Below are positions 1 to 7,294 of a DNA stretch of 10,679 nucleotides, piece by piece. The stretch is taken from positions 1 through 10,679 of the forward strand of contig CAJZFM010000052.1 of the NCBI GenBank assembly GCA_915070235.1, read 5' to 3'. A program made the position numbers and the translations under genes. How positions within the stretch are numbered: the stretch's first letter is position 1; each line of letters starts with the position of its first letter. The DNA is from an uncultured Capnocytophaga sp. GTDB lineage: Bacteria > Bacteroidota > Bacteroidia > Flavobacteriales > Flavobacteriaceae. A model generated the notes under the pieces. That model did not search any database. It saw nothing but the letters and a program-made list of their open reading frames with translations, and had not been told where the DNA came from.

Positions 1-36
1 AGAAAAAACAAGTAACACACTCAAAAAATATACCAT
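1..36 (-). CDS. Possible N-terminus of a leftward gene cut by the window edge
   Basis: On the minus strand an ATG at 36-34 opens a frame without stops to the window edge. It encodes 12 residues, MVYFLSVLLVFS. The stretch is strongly hydrophobic, as the start of a signal peptide or membrane helix would be, but it lacks the usual positive residues near the N-terminus. It lies 15 bases downstream of a good leftward -7 box (52-59), close to the 17-20 bases seen for three other genes in this window. That spacing is the main support. Twelve codons can be open by chance and the true start may lie beyond the edge, so the product is unknown. Confidence 0.3.
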   Translation of the reverse strand, partial: MVYFLSVLLVFS

Positions 37-51
37 ACTTATTTTGGCTGA

Positions 52-79
52 CAAAAGTACAAAAAAAATCTGTTACCAA
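52..79 (-). promoter_or_regulatory. Leftward Bacteroidetes-type promoter
   Basis: Read on the minus strand, 59-52 is TACTTTTG, a full match to the -7 consensus TAnnTTTG. A TTG lies at 79-77, 17 bases upstream, shorter than the 20-base spacing of the other promoters here but within the range accepted for the phylum. It would drive a gene leaving the window on the left. Confidence 0.55.
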
Positions 80-82
80 CCT

Positions 83-111
83 AAAAAAACTGACATTTTT
101 TCAGTTTTTTT
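83..111. repeat. A/T-tract inverted repeat (hairpin)
   Basis: Eleven-base arms AAAAAAACTGA (83-93) and TCAGTTTTTTT (101-111) are perfect inverted repeats around a 7-base loop. The shape (A-tract, short GC-containing core, T-tract) resembles a weak bidirectional terminator, but no gene ends here in the window. It lies just upstream of the leftward promoter's -33 element. It could be an AT-rich promoter-boosting element, a binding site, or a leftover terminator; the sequence does not decide. Confidence 0.4.
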
Positions 112-346
112 GATTTATAGATGATTAGGAAGATTATATGATAAAGAGAGATATATGTAAGTGTTTGATATTCAGAATCTAATAGAGCTCTCACGCATAC
201 CAGCAAGGAAAGCCTGCATTAGATAAGACGCAATCTATTGCCTCTTAGATAGTTATGAATAACATTTTAACGATTGATTGGTGTTATTAATCATTAATCA
301 TTAACCATCAACCATTAATTTAACTTCTTTTTATTATTACCGCTTA
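112..346. other. Non-coding AT-rich intergenic stretch
   Basis: This part of the 360-base gap before the first complete gene shows no open frame longer than about 15 codons on the strands I checked, and no tRNA-like fold. A slightly more GC-rich patch at about 187-240 has only short, imperfect inverted repeats. The only clear structure is the heptamer array at 289-316. Confidence 0.6.
289..316. repeat. Heptamer tandem array 1 (4 units)
   Basis: Four consecutive 7-base units: AATCATT, AATCATT, AACCATC, AACCATT (consensus AAYCATT). The array lies 30 bases upstream of the -33 element of the next gene. The same kind of unit recurs at 2715-2749 and 8731-8765. The unit is close to its own reverse complement, so orientation cannot be assigned. 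Confidence 0.65.
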
Positions 347-377
347 TTGATTTTACGATTTAAATGTTGTAATTTTG
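347..377 (+). promoter_or_regulatory. Promoter of the small repeat-containing gene
   Basis: TTG at 347-349 and TAATTTTG at 370-377 are separated by exactly 20 bases, a full match to the Bacteroidetes -33/-7 pattern. Transcription should start around 383-385, giving a leader of only about 14 bases before the ATG at 398. Confidence 0.75.
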
Positions 378-397
378 CAACCTAATTTATATTGAAA

Positions 398-778
398 ATG
401 AAAAAGCAAATCATTCAAGTGCTTTGGGGCATTGCTCAAGGACAGCCTCAAGTGCAAGGAGAGACAGTTGTTTATCCTAACATACGCGAACAGCTCAATG
501 CCATTAAAGCCCTAATGAGTATTGAGGGCTGGGAAGAAGAGCAGGTACCTACACAACAATCTCCAGTTGAGTCTCCTACAACACCTATTGAGCACCCTAC
601 AACATCTGTTGAACACCCTACAACATCTGTTGAACACCCTACCACACCAGCTGAGCGTCCTGCGGCGTCAGTTGAGCACCCTATTGTCGCTACTCAGTCT
701 CGCCCTATGCAACCAAGACAAAGACCAGCAAGAAAAAAACAACTCTTTATCCGAGGCACAAGTATCCCAATTGGTTAA
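398..778 (+). CDS. Small hypothetical protein with Pro/Thr/Glu/His tandem repeats
   Basis: The product is 126 residues from the ATG at 398; a TTG two codons earlier (392) is a possible but less likely start. I do not recognise the family. Residues 1-48 look like a small globular or helical region (MKKQIIQVLWGIAQG, then YPNIREQLNAIKALMSIEGW). Residues 57-98 are six 7-residue repeats of the type (V/I/A)E(H/S/R)PTT(S/P), a proline-rich, probably disordered linker. The tail is basic (RQRPARKK) and ends in LFIRGTSIPIG. There is no signal peptide or membrane segment, so a cytoplasmic location is likely. The EQLNAIKAL...GW segment faintly recalls phage terminase small subunits, too weakly to use. 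A full-consensus promoter 20 bases upstream supports a real gene. It converges on recQ and shares stop-codon bases with it; no terminator is visible between them. Confidence 0.65.
   Translation: MKKQIIQVLWGIAQGQPQVQGETVVYPNIREQLNAIKALMSIEGWEEEQVPTQQSPVESPTTPIEHPTTSVEHPTTSVEHPTTPAERPAASVEHPIVATQSRPMQPRQRPARKKQLFIRGTSIPIG
566..691 (+). repeat. Six in-frame 21-bp tandem repeats
   Basis: Units begin at 566, 587, 608, 629, 650 and 671, each 21 bases, encoding seven residues of the type VEHPTTS. Units 2 and 3 differ at only two positions, while the outer units have drifted more, suggesting the centre duplicated most recently. Because 21 is a multiple of three, gain or loss of units keeps the reading frame. 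Confidence 0.9.
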
Positions 779-2679
779 TTAGCAGAAAACTGATTGTTGG
801 GTAATAGCCTTATTTTTTCCTCGTCTAAGAGTAGGGTGAGCACTTGTAGCACCTCCCATTCATGGTAGGAAGAGGCGGAACATATCTCTTGGGAGGTCAT
901 GGGGTTGTAGGCGATGAGGGTCAGCAGCTCTTGAGAAATGATCGCTATGCGTTCTTTTGAAAGGTCTTTTTGCTTGCGCGCTATACAGTGCGAGCAGATG
1001 CCACAATCCTGCACAAGTGTTTCCCCAAAGTAGGCAAGCAGAAAGCGCTGGTTACAACTATCGGTTTGTTCTATATAGGCAAGTACGTCCTTGCATTGTG
1101 CTTCTTTGTGCTGGTTGAACCACTTGACTTGCGGGGCGATATAGTTGATAGTTCTATCATCATCACGAGGCATGAGGAAGGTGATTTCGGCATCTGTATG
1201 CTCGTTTTTGTAGGCGATAAGCCCGTCCTGTTGTAGTTTTTCCAATTGTTGTTGTATTAGGGAGCTGCTTATATGCAGGTTGGCTGCAATAGTTTCTACC
1301 CTGAAGGAGATATTTTGCTCATGAATCCCTGCGTACTTACGCATAAGGAAAAAAAGGAGCTCTTTGGCTTGTGGATTTTGGTCAAGATAGCCGATAACCT
1401 CTTGGCTGGAGTGGAGGATTTGTACGCTGGCTTTTCTAAAAAAGGCTTGGCTAAGGGCAAGCACCCCATTGCGATCGAGAATCTCCAAGGCCTGATACAC
1501 CTTAAGGGCATCCATTTGGGTACGTGTGGCGAAATCGGCCAGATTAAAAAAATGGGTAGTACCTTCGCCTTCGCCTATAGCTACCTGAAAGTAGTTACAG
1601 AGCTTGGGGAATAGCTCCTTTAGGAAAGGGACGGAGACTTGGCTCCGCTGGGTGTCTATAAGTAGTTTTTTGACATCGTTATCGTTGTATAGGATAATGG
1701 CAAAAGCCTTGTGGTTATCACGCCCTGCGCGTCCTGCTTCTTGGAAATAATCTTCTAAGGAGCTGGGCAAGTCCCAATGGATTACAGTACGCACATCGGC
1801 CTTGTCTATCCCCATACCGAAGGCATTGGTGGCTACCACTACTTGTACATTGCCCGCTTTCCACATACCCAAGCGCTGGCTCTTCTCTTCGGTGGAGAGG
1901 CCTCCGTGAAAGCTGGTGGCCGTAAAGCCTTCATCACATAGGTGTTGAGCCAGCTCCTCGGTCAGTCGTCGGTTGCGAACATAGACGATGCTACTTTCCT
2001 TGTTTTTGGTAAGAATACGCCCCAGCCGTTCCCATTTGTCCTCTATATAATAGGTCATATATGCCAAAGTGGGGCGCACAAGACTGCCCTTGATCACTGT
2101 GGCCTTAGGAATCTGCAACAGCTGCAATATATCTTCTTGTACCCGATCGGTAGCGGTAGCTGTAAGGGCAACAATAGGCAGGGTGGGGAACCACTGTTTG
2201 AATTTTTGGCACTCAAGGTAAGCGGGGCGAAAGTCCTTTCCCCAGTGGGAGATACAGTGGGCTTCGTCTATGACTATGTAGCTTAAGAGGGTGTGCTGCA
2301 AGCGGTAAAGCACCTGCTCGTTACTTAGGCGTTCGGGGGCCATATAGAGAAATTTGTAGGCCTCACTCTGCACATTGCCCAGTAGTCGTTCCAGTTCGTA
2401 GTGGGGAATGCTCCCTGTAAGGGCTAAGGCGGGAATTCCCTTATCGGAGAGGTTGCGCACTTGGTCTTCCATAAGGGAAATCAGGGGCGAGATAACCAAA
2501 CACACCCCCTCTTTGGCCATAGCAGGGACTTGGAAACAGAGCGACTTGCCCCCACCAGTGGGTAGCATGGCGAGGGTGTCTTTCCCTTGAAGAATAGCAT
2601 CAACAATGGGCTCTTGGGCGGGACGAAATTGGTCGTACCCCCAGTATTTCTTGAGTATTTCTAAGGCAAGTGGCTGCAT
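775..2679 (-). CDS. recQ: RecQ-family ATP-dependent DNA helicase
   Basis: This is a superfamily 2, 3'-5' DNA helicase acting in recombination and repair in the cytoplasm; 634 residues from the ATG at 2679. Helicase motifs in order: Q-motif region YDQFRPAQ (about 15-22), Walker A TGGGKS (41-46), Ia SPLISLMEDQ (64-73), DEAH (138-141) followed by the RecQ aromatic loop CISHWGKDFRPAY, III TATAT (173-177), V with ATNAFGMGIDK, and VI QEAGRAGRD (313-321). The zinc cysteines C542, C559, C562 and C565 keep the classical Cx16Cx2Cx2C spacing with the RecQ context LLAYFGE, but they sit near the C-terminus. About 170 residues with winged-helix-like stretches intervene after the helicase core, and another helical segment follows. 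No HRDC domain is evident. An upstream in-frame TTG (2730) was rejected as start because it coincides with the -33 promoter element. The gene is transcribed divergently from hemC. Confidence 0.93.
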   Translation of the reverse strand: MQPLALEILKKYWGYDQFRPAQEPIVDAILQGKDTLAMLPTGGGKSLCFQVPAMAKEGVCLVISPLISLMEDQVRNLSDKGIPALALTGSIPHYELERLLGNVQSEAYKFLYMAPERLSNEQVLYRLQHTLLSYIVIDEAHCISHWGKDFRPAYLECQKFKQWFPTLPIVALTATATDRVQEDILQLLQIPKATVIKGSLVRPTLAYMTYYIEDKWERLGRILTKNKESSIVYVRNRRLTEELAQHLCDEGFTATSFHGGLSTEEKSQRLGMWKAGNVQVVVATNAFGMGIDKADVRTVIHWDLPSSLEDYFQEAGRAGRDNHKAFAIILYNDNDVKKLLIDTQRSQVSVPFLKELFPKLCNYFQVAIGEGEGTTHFFNLADFATRTQMDALKVYQALEILDRNGVLALSQAFFRKASVQILHSSQEVIGYLDQNPQAKELLFFLMRKYAGIHEQNISFRVETIAANLHISSSLIQQQLEKLQQDGLIAYKNEHTDAEITFLMPRDDDRTINYIAPQVKWFNQHKEAQCKDVLAYIEQTDSCNQRFLLAYFGETLVQDCGICSHCIARKQKDLSKERIAIISQELLTLIAYNPMTSQEICSASSYHEWEVLQVLTLLLDEEKIRLLPNNQFSAN

Positions 2680-2699
2680 ACGGGCATCGTTAGAGCCGA

Positions 2700-2730
2700 C
2701 AAAAATACGAAAATAATGACTAATGGTCAA
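2700..2730 (-). promoter_or_regulatory. recQ promoter
   Basis: On the minus strand, TTG at 2730-2728 and TATTTTTG at 2707-2700 are separated by exactly 20 bases. The expected transcript start near 2694 leaves a leader of about 15 bases to the ATG at 2679. The -7 box lies inside the longest open frame, which argues against the upstream TTG start. Confidence 0.75.
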
Positions 2731-2749
2731 TGATTAATGATTAATTGTT
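2715..2749. repeat. Heptamer tandem array 2 (5 units) between divergent promoters
   Basis: On the plus strand the units are AATGACT, AATGGTC, AATGATT, AATGATT, AATTGTT, followed by a partial AATT. The array overlaps the recQ -33 element and ends eight bases before the hemC -33 element, so it fills the space between two divergent promoters. Confidence 0.65.
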
Positions 2750-2756
2750 AATTCTA

Positions 2757-2788
2757 TTTGCGTAGGTGCATAAAAAGTGCTACCTTTG
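2757..2788 (+). promoter_or_regulatory. hemC operon promoter
   Basis: TTTG at 2757-2760 and TACCTTTG at 2781-2788 are separated by exactly 20 bases. The start codon follows 17 bases after the -7 box. It should serve both hemC and the overlapping MMPL fusion gene. Confidence 0.75.
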
Positions 2789-2805
2789 GCCGTTATTTGC
2801 AGCCA

Positions 2806-3732
2806 ATGGAAAAAGTACTACGAATAGGTACCCGTGATAGTGAGCTTGCTATGTGGCAAGCCAAGAAGGTACAATCTCTCTTAGAAAATTTGGGCTATAC
2901 CACCACCTTAGTTCCTGTAAAATCACAGGGCGATTTGACTTTGGATATTCCCCTATACGAGATGGGTATTACTGGGGTATTTACCAAAGTGCTCGATGTG
3001 GCTATGCTACAAGGACATATAGATATAGCGGTACATAGTATGAAGGATGTACCTACAGCACTTCCAAAAGGAATTGTAAAGGGGGCAGTACTGGAGCGTG
3101 CCAATGTACAAGATGTATTAGTACATAAGGGAAGTTTGGACTTTCTCTCCATGGCAGAGGCGACCATAGCCACCGGTAGCCTTAGGCGCAAAGCCCAATG
3201 GCTTAGGCGCTATCCTACCCATAGGGTGGAGAATCTCAGGGGCAATATAGCCACCCGCCTGCGCAAATTGCAGGAACAACCTTGGCAAGGGGCTATTTTT
3301 GCTGCTGCTGCCTTGGAGCGCTTACAGCACGATAACCTACAAACCCTCACCTTAGACTGGATGACCCCAGCCCCAGCCCAAGGGGCGATTATGGCCGTAG
3401 CATTAGCCAATGACACCTATGCCCTTGAGGCGCTTGCCCAGATAAATAGCCCAAAGGCAGATACCGAAACCGATATAGAACGCCGCTTCCTCAAGCGCTT
3501 AGAAGGAGGCTGTACCGCTCCTATTGGCGCAAGAGCAACTCTTGAAGGTGAGCAGATTTCCTTTGTCGGTAACCTTTTCTCCTTGGACGGACAAAGGGCA
3601 GAGGAGGTAAGAAAAACGATTTCTGCTCACCAAATAGGGAATTTCCCTGAAGAGGCTGCCGATACACTTCTTTCCCAAGGAGGGGATGCTCTTATGCAAG
3701 AGATACGAAAAGCAATGAATATACAGAAGTAA
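2806..3732 (+). CDS. hemC: Hydroxymethylbilane synthase (porphobilinogen deaminase)
   Basis: The enzyme joins four porphobilinogen molecules into hydroxymethylbilane in the heme pathway, using a covalently bound dipyrromethane cofactor in the cytoplasm. The product is 308 residues, normal for the family. Visible signatures: RIGTRDSELA at 6-15, HSMKDVP (77-83) with the catalytic aspartate D81, the cofactor-contacting arginines R127/R128 in TGSLRR, NLRGNI (143-148), APAQGA (188-193), and LEGGCTAPIG with cofactor cysteine C236. All key residues are present, so it should be active. The ATG at 2806 gives the expected N-terminus; an in-frame TTG at 2758 is part of the -33 promoter element. The stop overlaps the next start as TAATG, so the downstream gene is probably translationally coupled. 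Confidence 0.97.
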   Translation: MEKVLRIGTRDSELAMWQAKKVQSLLENLGYTTTLVPVKSQGDLTLDIPLYEMGITGVFTKVLDVAMLQGHIDIAVHSMKDVPTALPKGIVKGAVLERANVQDVLVHKGSLDFLSMAEATIATGSLRRKAQWLRRYPTHRVENLRGNIATRLRKLQEQPWQGAIFAAAALERLQHDNLQTLTLDWMTPAPAQGAIMAVALANDTYALEALAQINSPKADTETDIERRFLKRLEGGCTAPIGARATLEGEQISFVGNLFSLDGQRAEEVRKTISAHQIGNFPEEAADTLLSQGGDALMQEIRKAMNIQK

Positions 3733-6700
3733 TGCTCGTAAGAATTTTTGATTTTGTCAACAAACACAAATTTTTCTCCCTCCTATGTCTGCTCCTTTGG
3801 GCAGGGGTTGCCCTGTGGGGAGTATGGCAGTTGCGCTTTGAAGAAGATATTACCAAGGTGCTCCCACAGAACGAGAAAACGTCCTTGACGGCTAAGGTGC
3901 TCAAACAACTGAACTTTGCCGATAAGATTTCGGTTGTTGTAAGCAGGGAAAATACAGGTGATTTTGCTGATATGCAAGCCCTTACCGATGCACTCTGCGA
4001 TACACTCCGCCAAAGACTTCCTCAGTACTTTACCGATATTCAAGGAATCATTCCAGAAGAGGAGCTTGACAAAGCGTGGGGCTTTGTCTATGAGCATTTA
4101 CCCTTGTTTTTGGAAGACAAAGATTATGACTACTTAGCCCAAAGACTACAAACCGATAGCCTGCGTGCTTTGGTACAGGGGCACTACCGTATGATGCTCT
4201 CCCCCGCGGGTATGGTAGCCCAACAGTTTGTTCGCAAAGATCCATTTTCGCTGACATTCAGAGGATTACAGAAATTGCAAGCCCTCAATATAGGCACAGA
4301 TCTAACCCTCTCAGAGGGCTATCTTACCACCCAAGACCAGCGGCATATACTCTTTTTTCTCAACCCTGTATTTCAGGGGAGCGATACGGAGCATAATACT
4401 GCTTTTGTACATGCTTTGGAGCAGCTACAGGAAAAATTCAATGCCCAATATGCAGGCAAGGCCTCTTGTGAGTTCTTCGGAGCGCCCTTTATTTCGGTGA
4501 GCAATGCCTCTGAGATCAAGGCAGATATACTCACTACCGTCCTTATCTCCCTTTCTGCCCTCTGTCTGCTACTTATCTTCTTTTACCGAAGTATAACAGT
4601 ACCTTTTATAGCCTTTATACCCTCTCTCTTTGGCGTACTTACTGCTTTGGCCTTGCTCTACTGGCTCAAGGGAAGTATCTCGGCCATCTCTATCAGCTTG
4701 GGAGCGGTGCTACTGGGGGTTACTATAGACTATTCTTTGCATATCCTCACCCACTACAAGGCTACCCAAGACACACGAGAGCTATATCGTTCGGTTACCA
4801 CACCTTTGCTACTTAGTAGCCTTACCACTGCGTTGTCTTTCTTCTGCCTGCTTTTTGTACATTCGGAGGTGATGCGCGACTTGGGGATTTTCGCCTCTGT
4901 GGGGATCATGGTCTCGGCCTTGCTTTCCTTGCTGCTGATTCCTCATTTCTATAGAAAAAATAAAAACATAGAAGCCCGCAAAACCTTTCTCGACAGGGTA
5001 GGGGCTTATCCTTTTCACCAAAATAAATGGGTGGTAGGGGCATCCTTGCTGCTTATATTAGCCAGCCTTTTAGCGTTTCATGAGGTGCGCTTCAATGGCG
5101 ATATAGCCTCGGTCAATTACCTAAGCGGCCGCTATCAGAAAGCACAACAGCGGCTCGAAACTCTTACCGATAGCAAGTATAAATCGCTCTATACCACTGC
5201 TTATGGGCACTCTTTGGACGAGGCACTCAGTCAAAACACTCAGCTCTATCATACCCTTACTCAACTGAAAGCCGAAGGCAAGCTCCAACAATTCTCCTCC
5301 TTAGGAGCCGTAGTACTCCCTTTGGCGGAGCAACAAAAACGCCTAAAACGCTGGAGTGACTTCTGGAGTGAGGAGCGTATCAAGGCGCTTGCCCACTCGC
5401 TCAGTACTCTTGCTCAAGAGACGGGGTTCAAGTTAGGTATGTATGCACCTTTCTTTGCCTACCTTGAGCAGCCCAAAGTGCCCATTACCAACCTCTCTGA
5501 TTACGAGGCGCTTTCTGCCCTGCCGATCAAGGATTTTATCACTGAAAAAGACGGCTTCTATACCATAGCTAATTTGGTCAAGCTCAACACAGACCAGCGT
5601 GATGCCTTTATACAACAGATAGAACAAAATACACCCGCAATAGTCATAGACCGCAAGCAGATAAGCGAAACATTCTTGGGCAAGCTCAAGGACGATGTAC
5701 TCGCTTTGGCCTCTTATGCCTCTTTGGCGATTTTCTTTATCCTCTTAGTGTTCTTCCGCCGTATAGAATTAGTTCTGCTAACCCTTATCCCCATTGCTCT
5801 TACAGGAGTGGTAACCACCGCCCTGATGAACCTCTTCGGTTTGGAGTTCAATGTCTTTAGCATGATCGTCTGCACCCTAGTCTTGGGGCACTCAGTGGAT
5901 TTTAGTATCTTTATGACCTGCGCCCTCCAGAAAGATTATTCCACAGGTAAGGACGAATTGCCTGTATATAAGGTATCGGTACTGCTGGCCTCTATCACTA
6001 CCTTTTTAGCCATAGGGACTTTGATTTTTGCCAAACATCCCGCCCTGCGTTCTATTGCCTCAGTCTCTCTCATAGGGATATTCTCGGCCTTATTGCTAAC
6101 CTTCGTATTTTATCCGTCGCTCTTTAGGTTCTTTATCTTCAATCGCCCCAAGAAAGGTTTGTCGCCTATCTCGCTGCGTATATTACTAAATACGATTCTA
6201 TCCATAACCTACTATGTGGTGTTCTCTATCATACTCTCCAATTCGGGTTGGTTGCTCCTAAAGCTCTTGCCCAAGGGGAAAACGCTTTGGCTGCGCACCT
6301 TGGCTGCCAAGCTCACCACATCAGTACTCTATTCCAATCCCTTTGTGCGCAAGCGAGTAGAGAACCCCTCTGCGATAGATTTTACTAAGCCTTCGGTGAT
6401 GATAGCCAACCACAACTCATGGCTCGATACACTCGCTATAGGCATGCTCACCCCACGAGTAAGCTATATGGTCAATGATTGGGTGTATCATTCCGTGGTG
6501 TTTGGTCGTTATGTACAAGCGATGGATTTCTACCCCGCCTCCGAGGGAATAGAAAAAGGAATGGAAATATTTGCTAAAAACTTTGCCAATGGTTATTCGG
6601 CTATGATCTTCCCAGAGGGCAAGCGCTCCGAGAGCAATGTCATTCACCGCTTTCATAAGGGAGCTTTCCTTGTGGCAGCGCAATTCCACAAGCCGCTGAC

Positions 6701-7274
6701 CCTTGTGTATATACATGGTAATTCCGAGGTACAACCCAAGGGGGATTTCGTCATTTATGACGGTAGTATCACCATAGTAGCCGCCGAGCAGATAGCGCCC
6801 GATGATCCTCGTTTTGGTTCGTCTCCAAAAGAACGCGCCAAGCTCATAGGCAGGTACTTCCGAGAGCAGTTTGCCCTACTGCGCCAGCGTATAGAGGGGG
6901 AGGACTACCTTAAGAAAAAGCTCTTTCTATGCTACCTATACAAAGAGCCTTATATAGTGCATACCGTCCGAGCTGATTTCCAAAAGCGTAAAAAACAGTA
7001 TCATGAGCTTTCCCTTGCCCTGCCTGATGATGCCACCATTCTCCATTGGGCAGACGACTATGGCCAGGCCGATTTCTTATGGCTGCTTACCCACCCTCAG
7101 CGTACCCTTATCACCATAATTGCCGATGACCACAAGCGTGCCATCGCCGAGCAGTCCTATATCACTCACATTCGCAAAATACAATATTATAAAACCCTTC
7201 CCAAAGGGGTAAGCTACGACTGGGTAGTGGATACAAGGGGGGAGGATTGGACGGTGAGGCAATTGGCTCATTAG
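3732..7274 (+). CDS. MMPL transporter / lysophospholipid acyltransferase / methyltransferase-like fusion
   Basis: This is a 1180-residue inner-membrane fusion protein. Residues 1-800 are an RND/MMPL-type exporter with two repeats: a membrane helix near 14-33, a large extracytoplasmic loop (about 34-263), helices to about 405, a helix near 433-450, a second loop (451-655) and helices to about 800. Each half has an in-membrane aspartate, D333 in GVTIDYS and D723 in GHSVDFS, as expected for proton coupling. Residues about 815-1055 form a PlsC-type acyltransferase with NHNSWLD (H894, D899, the HX4D motif) and FPEGKRS (960-966). Residues about 1065-1180 resemble a class I methyltransferase (ILHWADDYGQADF, then a strand and ADDHKRAIA) but lack the glycine-rich SAM loop. 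Known relatives in Bacteroidetes are annotated as trifunctional proteins with these three parts. Export or modification of an acylated lipid or pigment is an inference; the substrate is unknown. It overlaps hemC by one base. Confidence 0.92.
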   Translation: MLVRIFDFVNKHKFFSLLCLLLWAGVALWGVWQLRFEEDITKVLPQNEKTSLTAKVLKQLNFADKISVVVSRENTGDFADMQALTDALCDTLRQRLPQYFTDIQGIIPEEELDKAWGFVYEHLPLFLEDKDYDYLAQRLQTDSLRALVQGHYRMMLSPAGMVAQQFVRKDPFSLTFRGLQKLQALNIGTDLTLSEGYLTTQDQRHILFFLNPVFQGSDTEHNTAFVHALEQLQEKFNAQYAGKASCEFFGAPFISVSNASEIKADILTTVLISLSALCLLLIFFYRSITVPFIAFIPSLFGVLTALALLYWLKGSISAISISLGAVLLGVTIDYSLHILTHYKATQDTRELYRSVTTPLLLSSLTTALSFFCLLFVHSEVMRDLGIFASVGIMVSALLSLLLIPHFYRKNKNIEARKTFLDRVGAYPFHQNKWVVGASLLLILASLLAFHEVRFNGDIASVNYLSGRYQKAQQRLETLTDSKYKSLYTTAYGHSLDEALSQNTQLYHTLTQLKAEGKLQQFSSLGAVVLPLAEQQKRLKRWSDFWSEERIKALAHSLSTLAQETGFKLGMYAPFFAYLEQPKVPITNLSDYEALSALPIKDFITEKDGFYTIANLVKLNTDQRDAFIQQIEQNTPAIVIDRKQISETFLGKLKDDVLALASYASLAIFFILLVFFRRIELVLLTLIPIALTGVVTTALMNLFGLEFNVFSMIVCTLVLGHSVDFSIFMTCALQKDYSTGKDELPVYKVSVLLASITTFLAIGTLIFAKHPALRSIASVSLIGIFSALLLTFVFYPSLFRFFIFNRPKKGLSPISLRILLNTILSITYYVVFSIILSNSGWLLLKLLPKGKTLWLRTLAAKLTTSVLYSNPFVRKRVENPSAIDFTKPSVMIANHNSWLDTLAIGMLTPRVSYMVNDWVYHSVVFGRYVQAMDFYPASEGIEKGMEIFAKNFANGYSAMIFPEGKRSESNVIHRFHKGAFLVAAQFHKPLTLVYIHGNSEVQPKGDFVIYDGSITIVAAEQIAPDDPRFGSSPKERAKLIGRYFREQFALLRQRIEGEDYLKKKLFLCYLYKEPYIVHTVRADFQKRKKQYHELSLALPDDATILHWADDYGQADFLWLLTHPQRTLITIIADDHKRAIAEQSYITHIRKIQYYKTLPKGVSYDWVVDTRGEDWTVRQLAH

Positions 7275-7294
7275 CAAATTACCTCATTAAATTC

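Noticed and set aside
566..691. CRISPR-like array
   Set aside because: Units are directly adjacent with no spacers and keep an open reading frame; this is a coding tandem repeat.
522..782. Second reading frame with leucine-rich heptads (LLNTLQH-like) across the 21-bp repeats
   Set aside because: Any 21-bp repeat gives 7-residue repeats in all frames; this frame has no promoter or start context of its own and overlaps the better-supported gene.
2680..2730. N-terminal extension of recQ from a TTG at 2730
   Set aside because: The TTG is the -33 element and the extension contains the -7 box; the RecQ family pattern begins at the ATG at 2679.
2758..2805. N-terminal extension of hemC from a TTG at 2758
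   Set aside because: The TTG is the -33 element and the -7 box lies at 2781-2788; HemC proteins begin close to RIGTRDS, matching the ATG at 2806.
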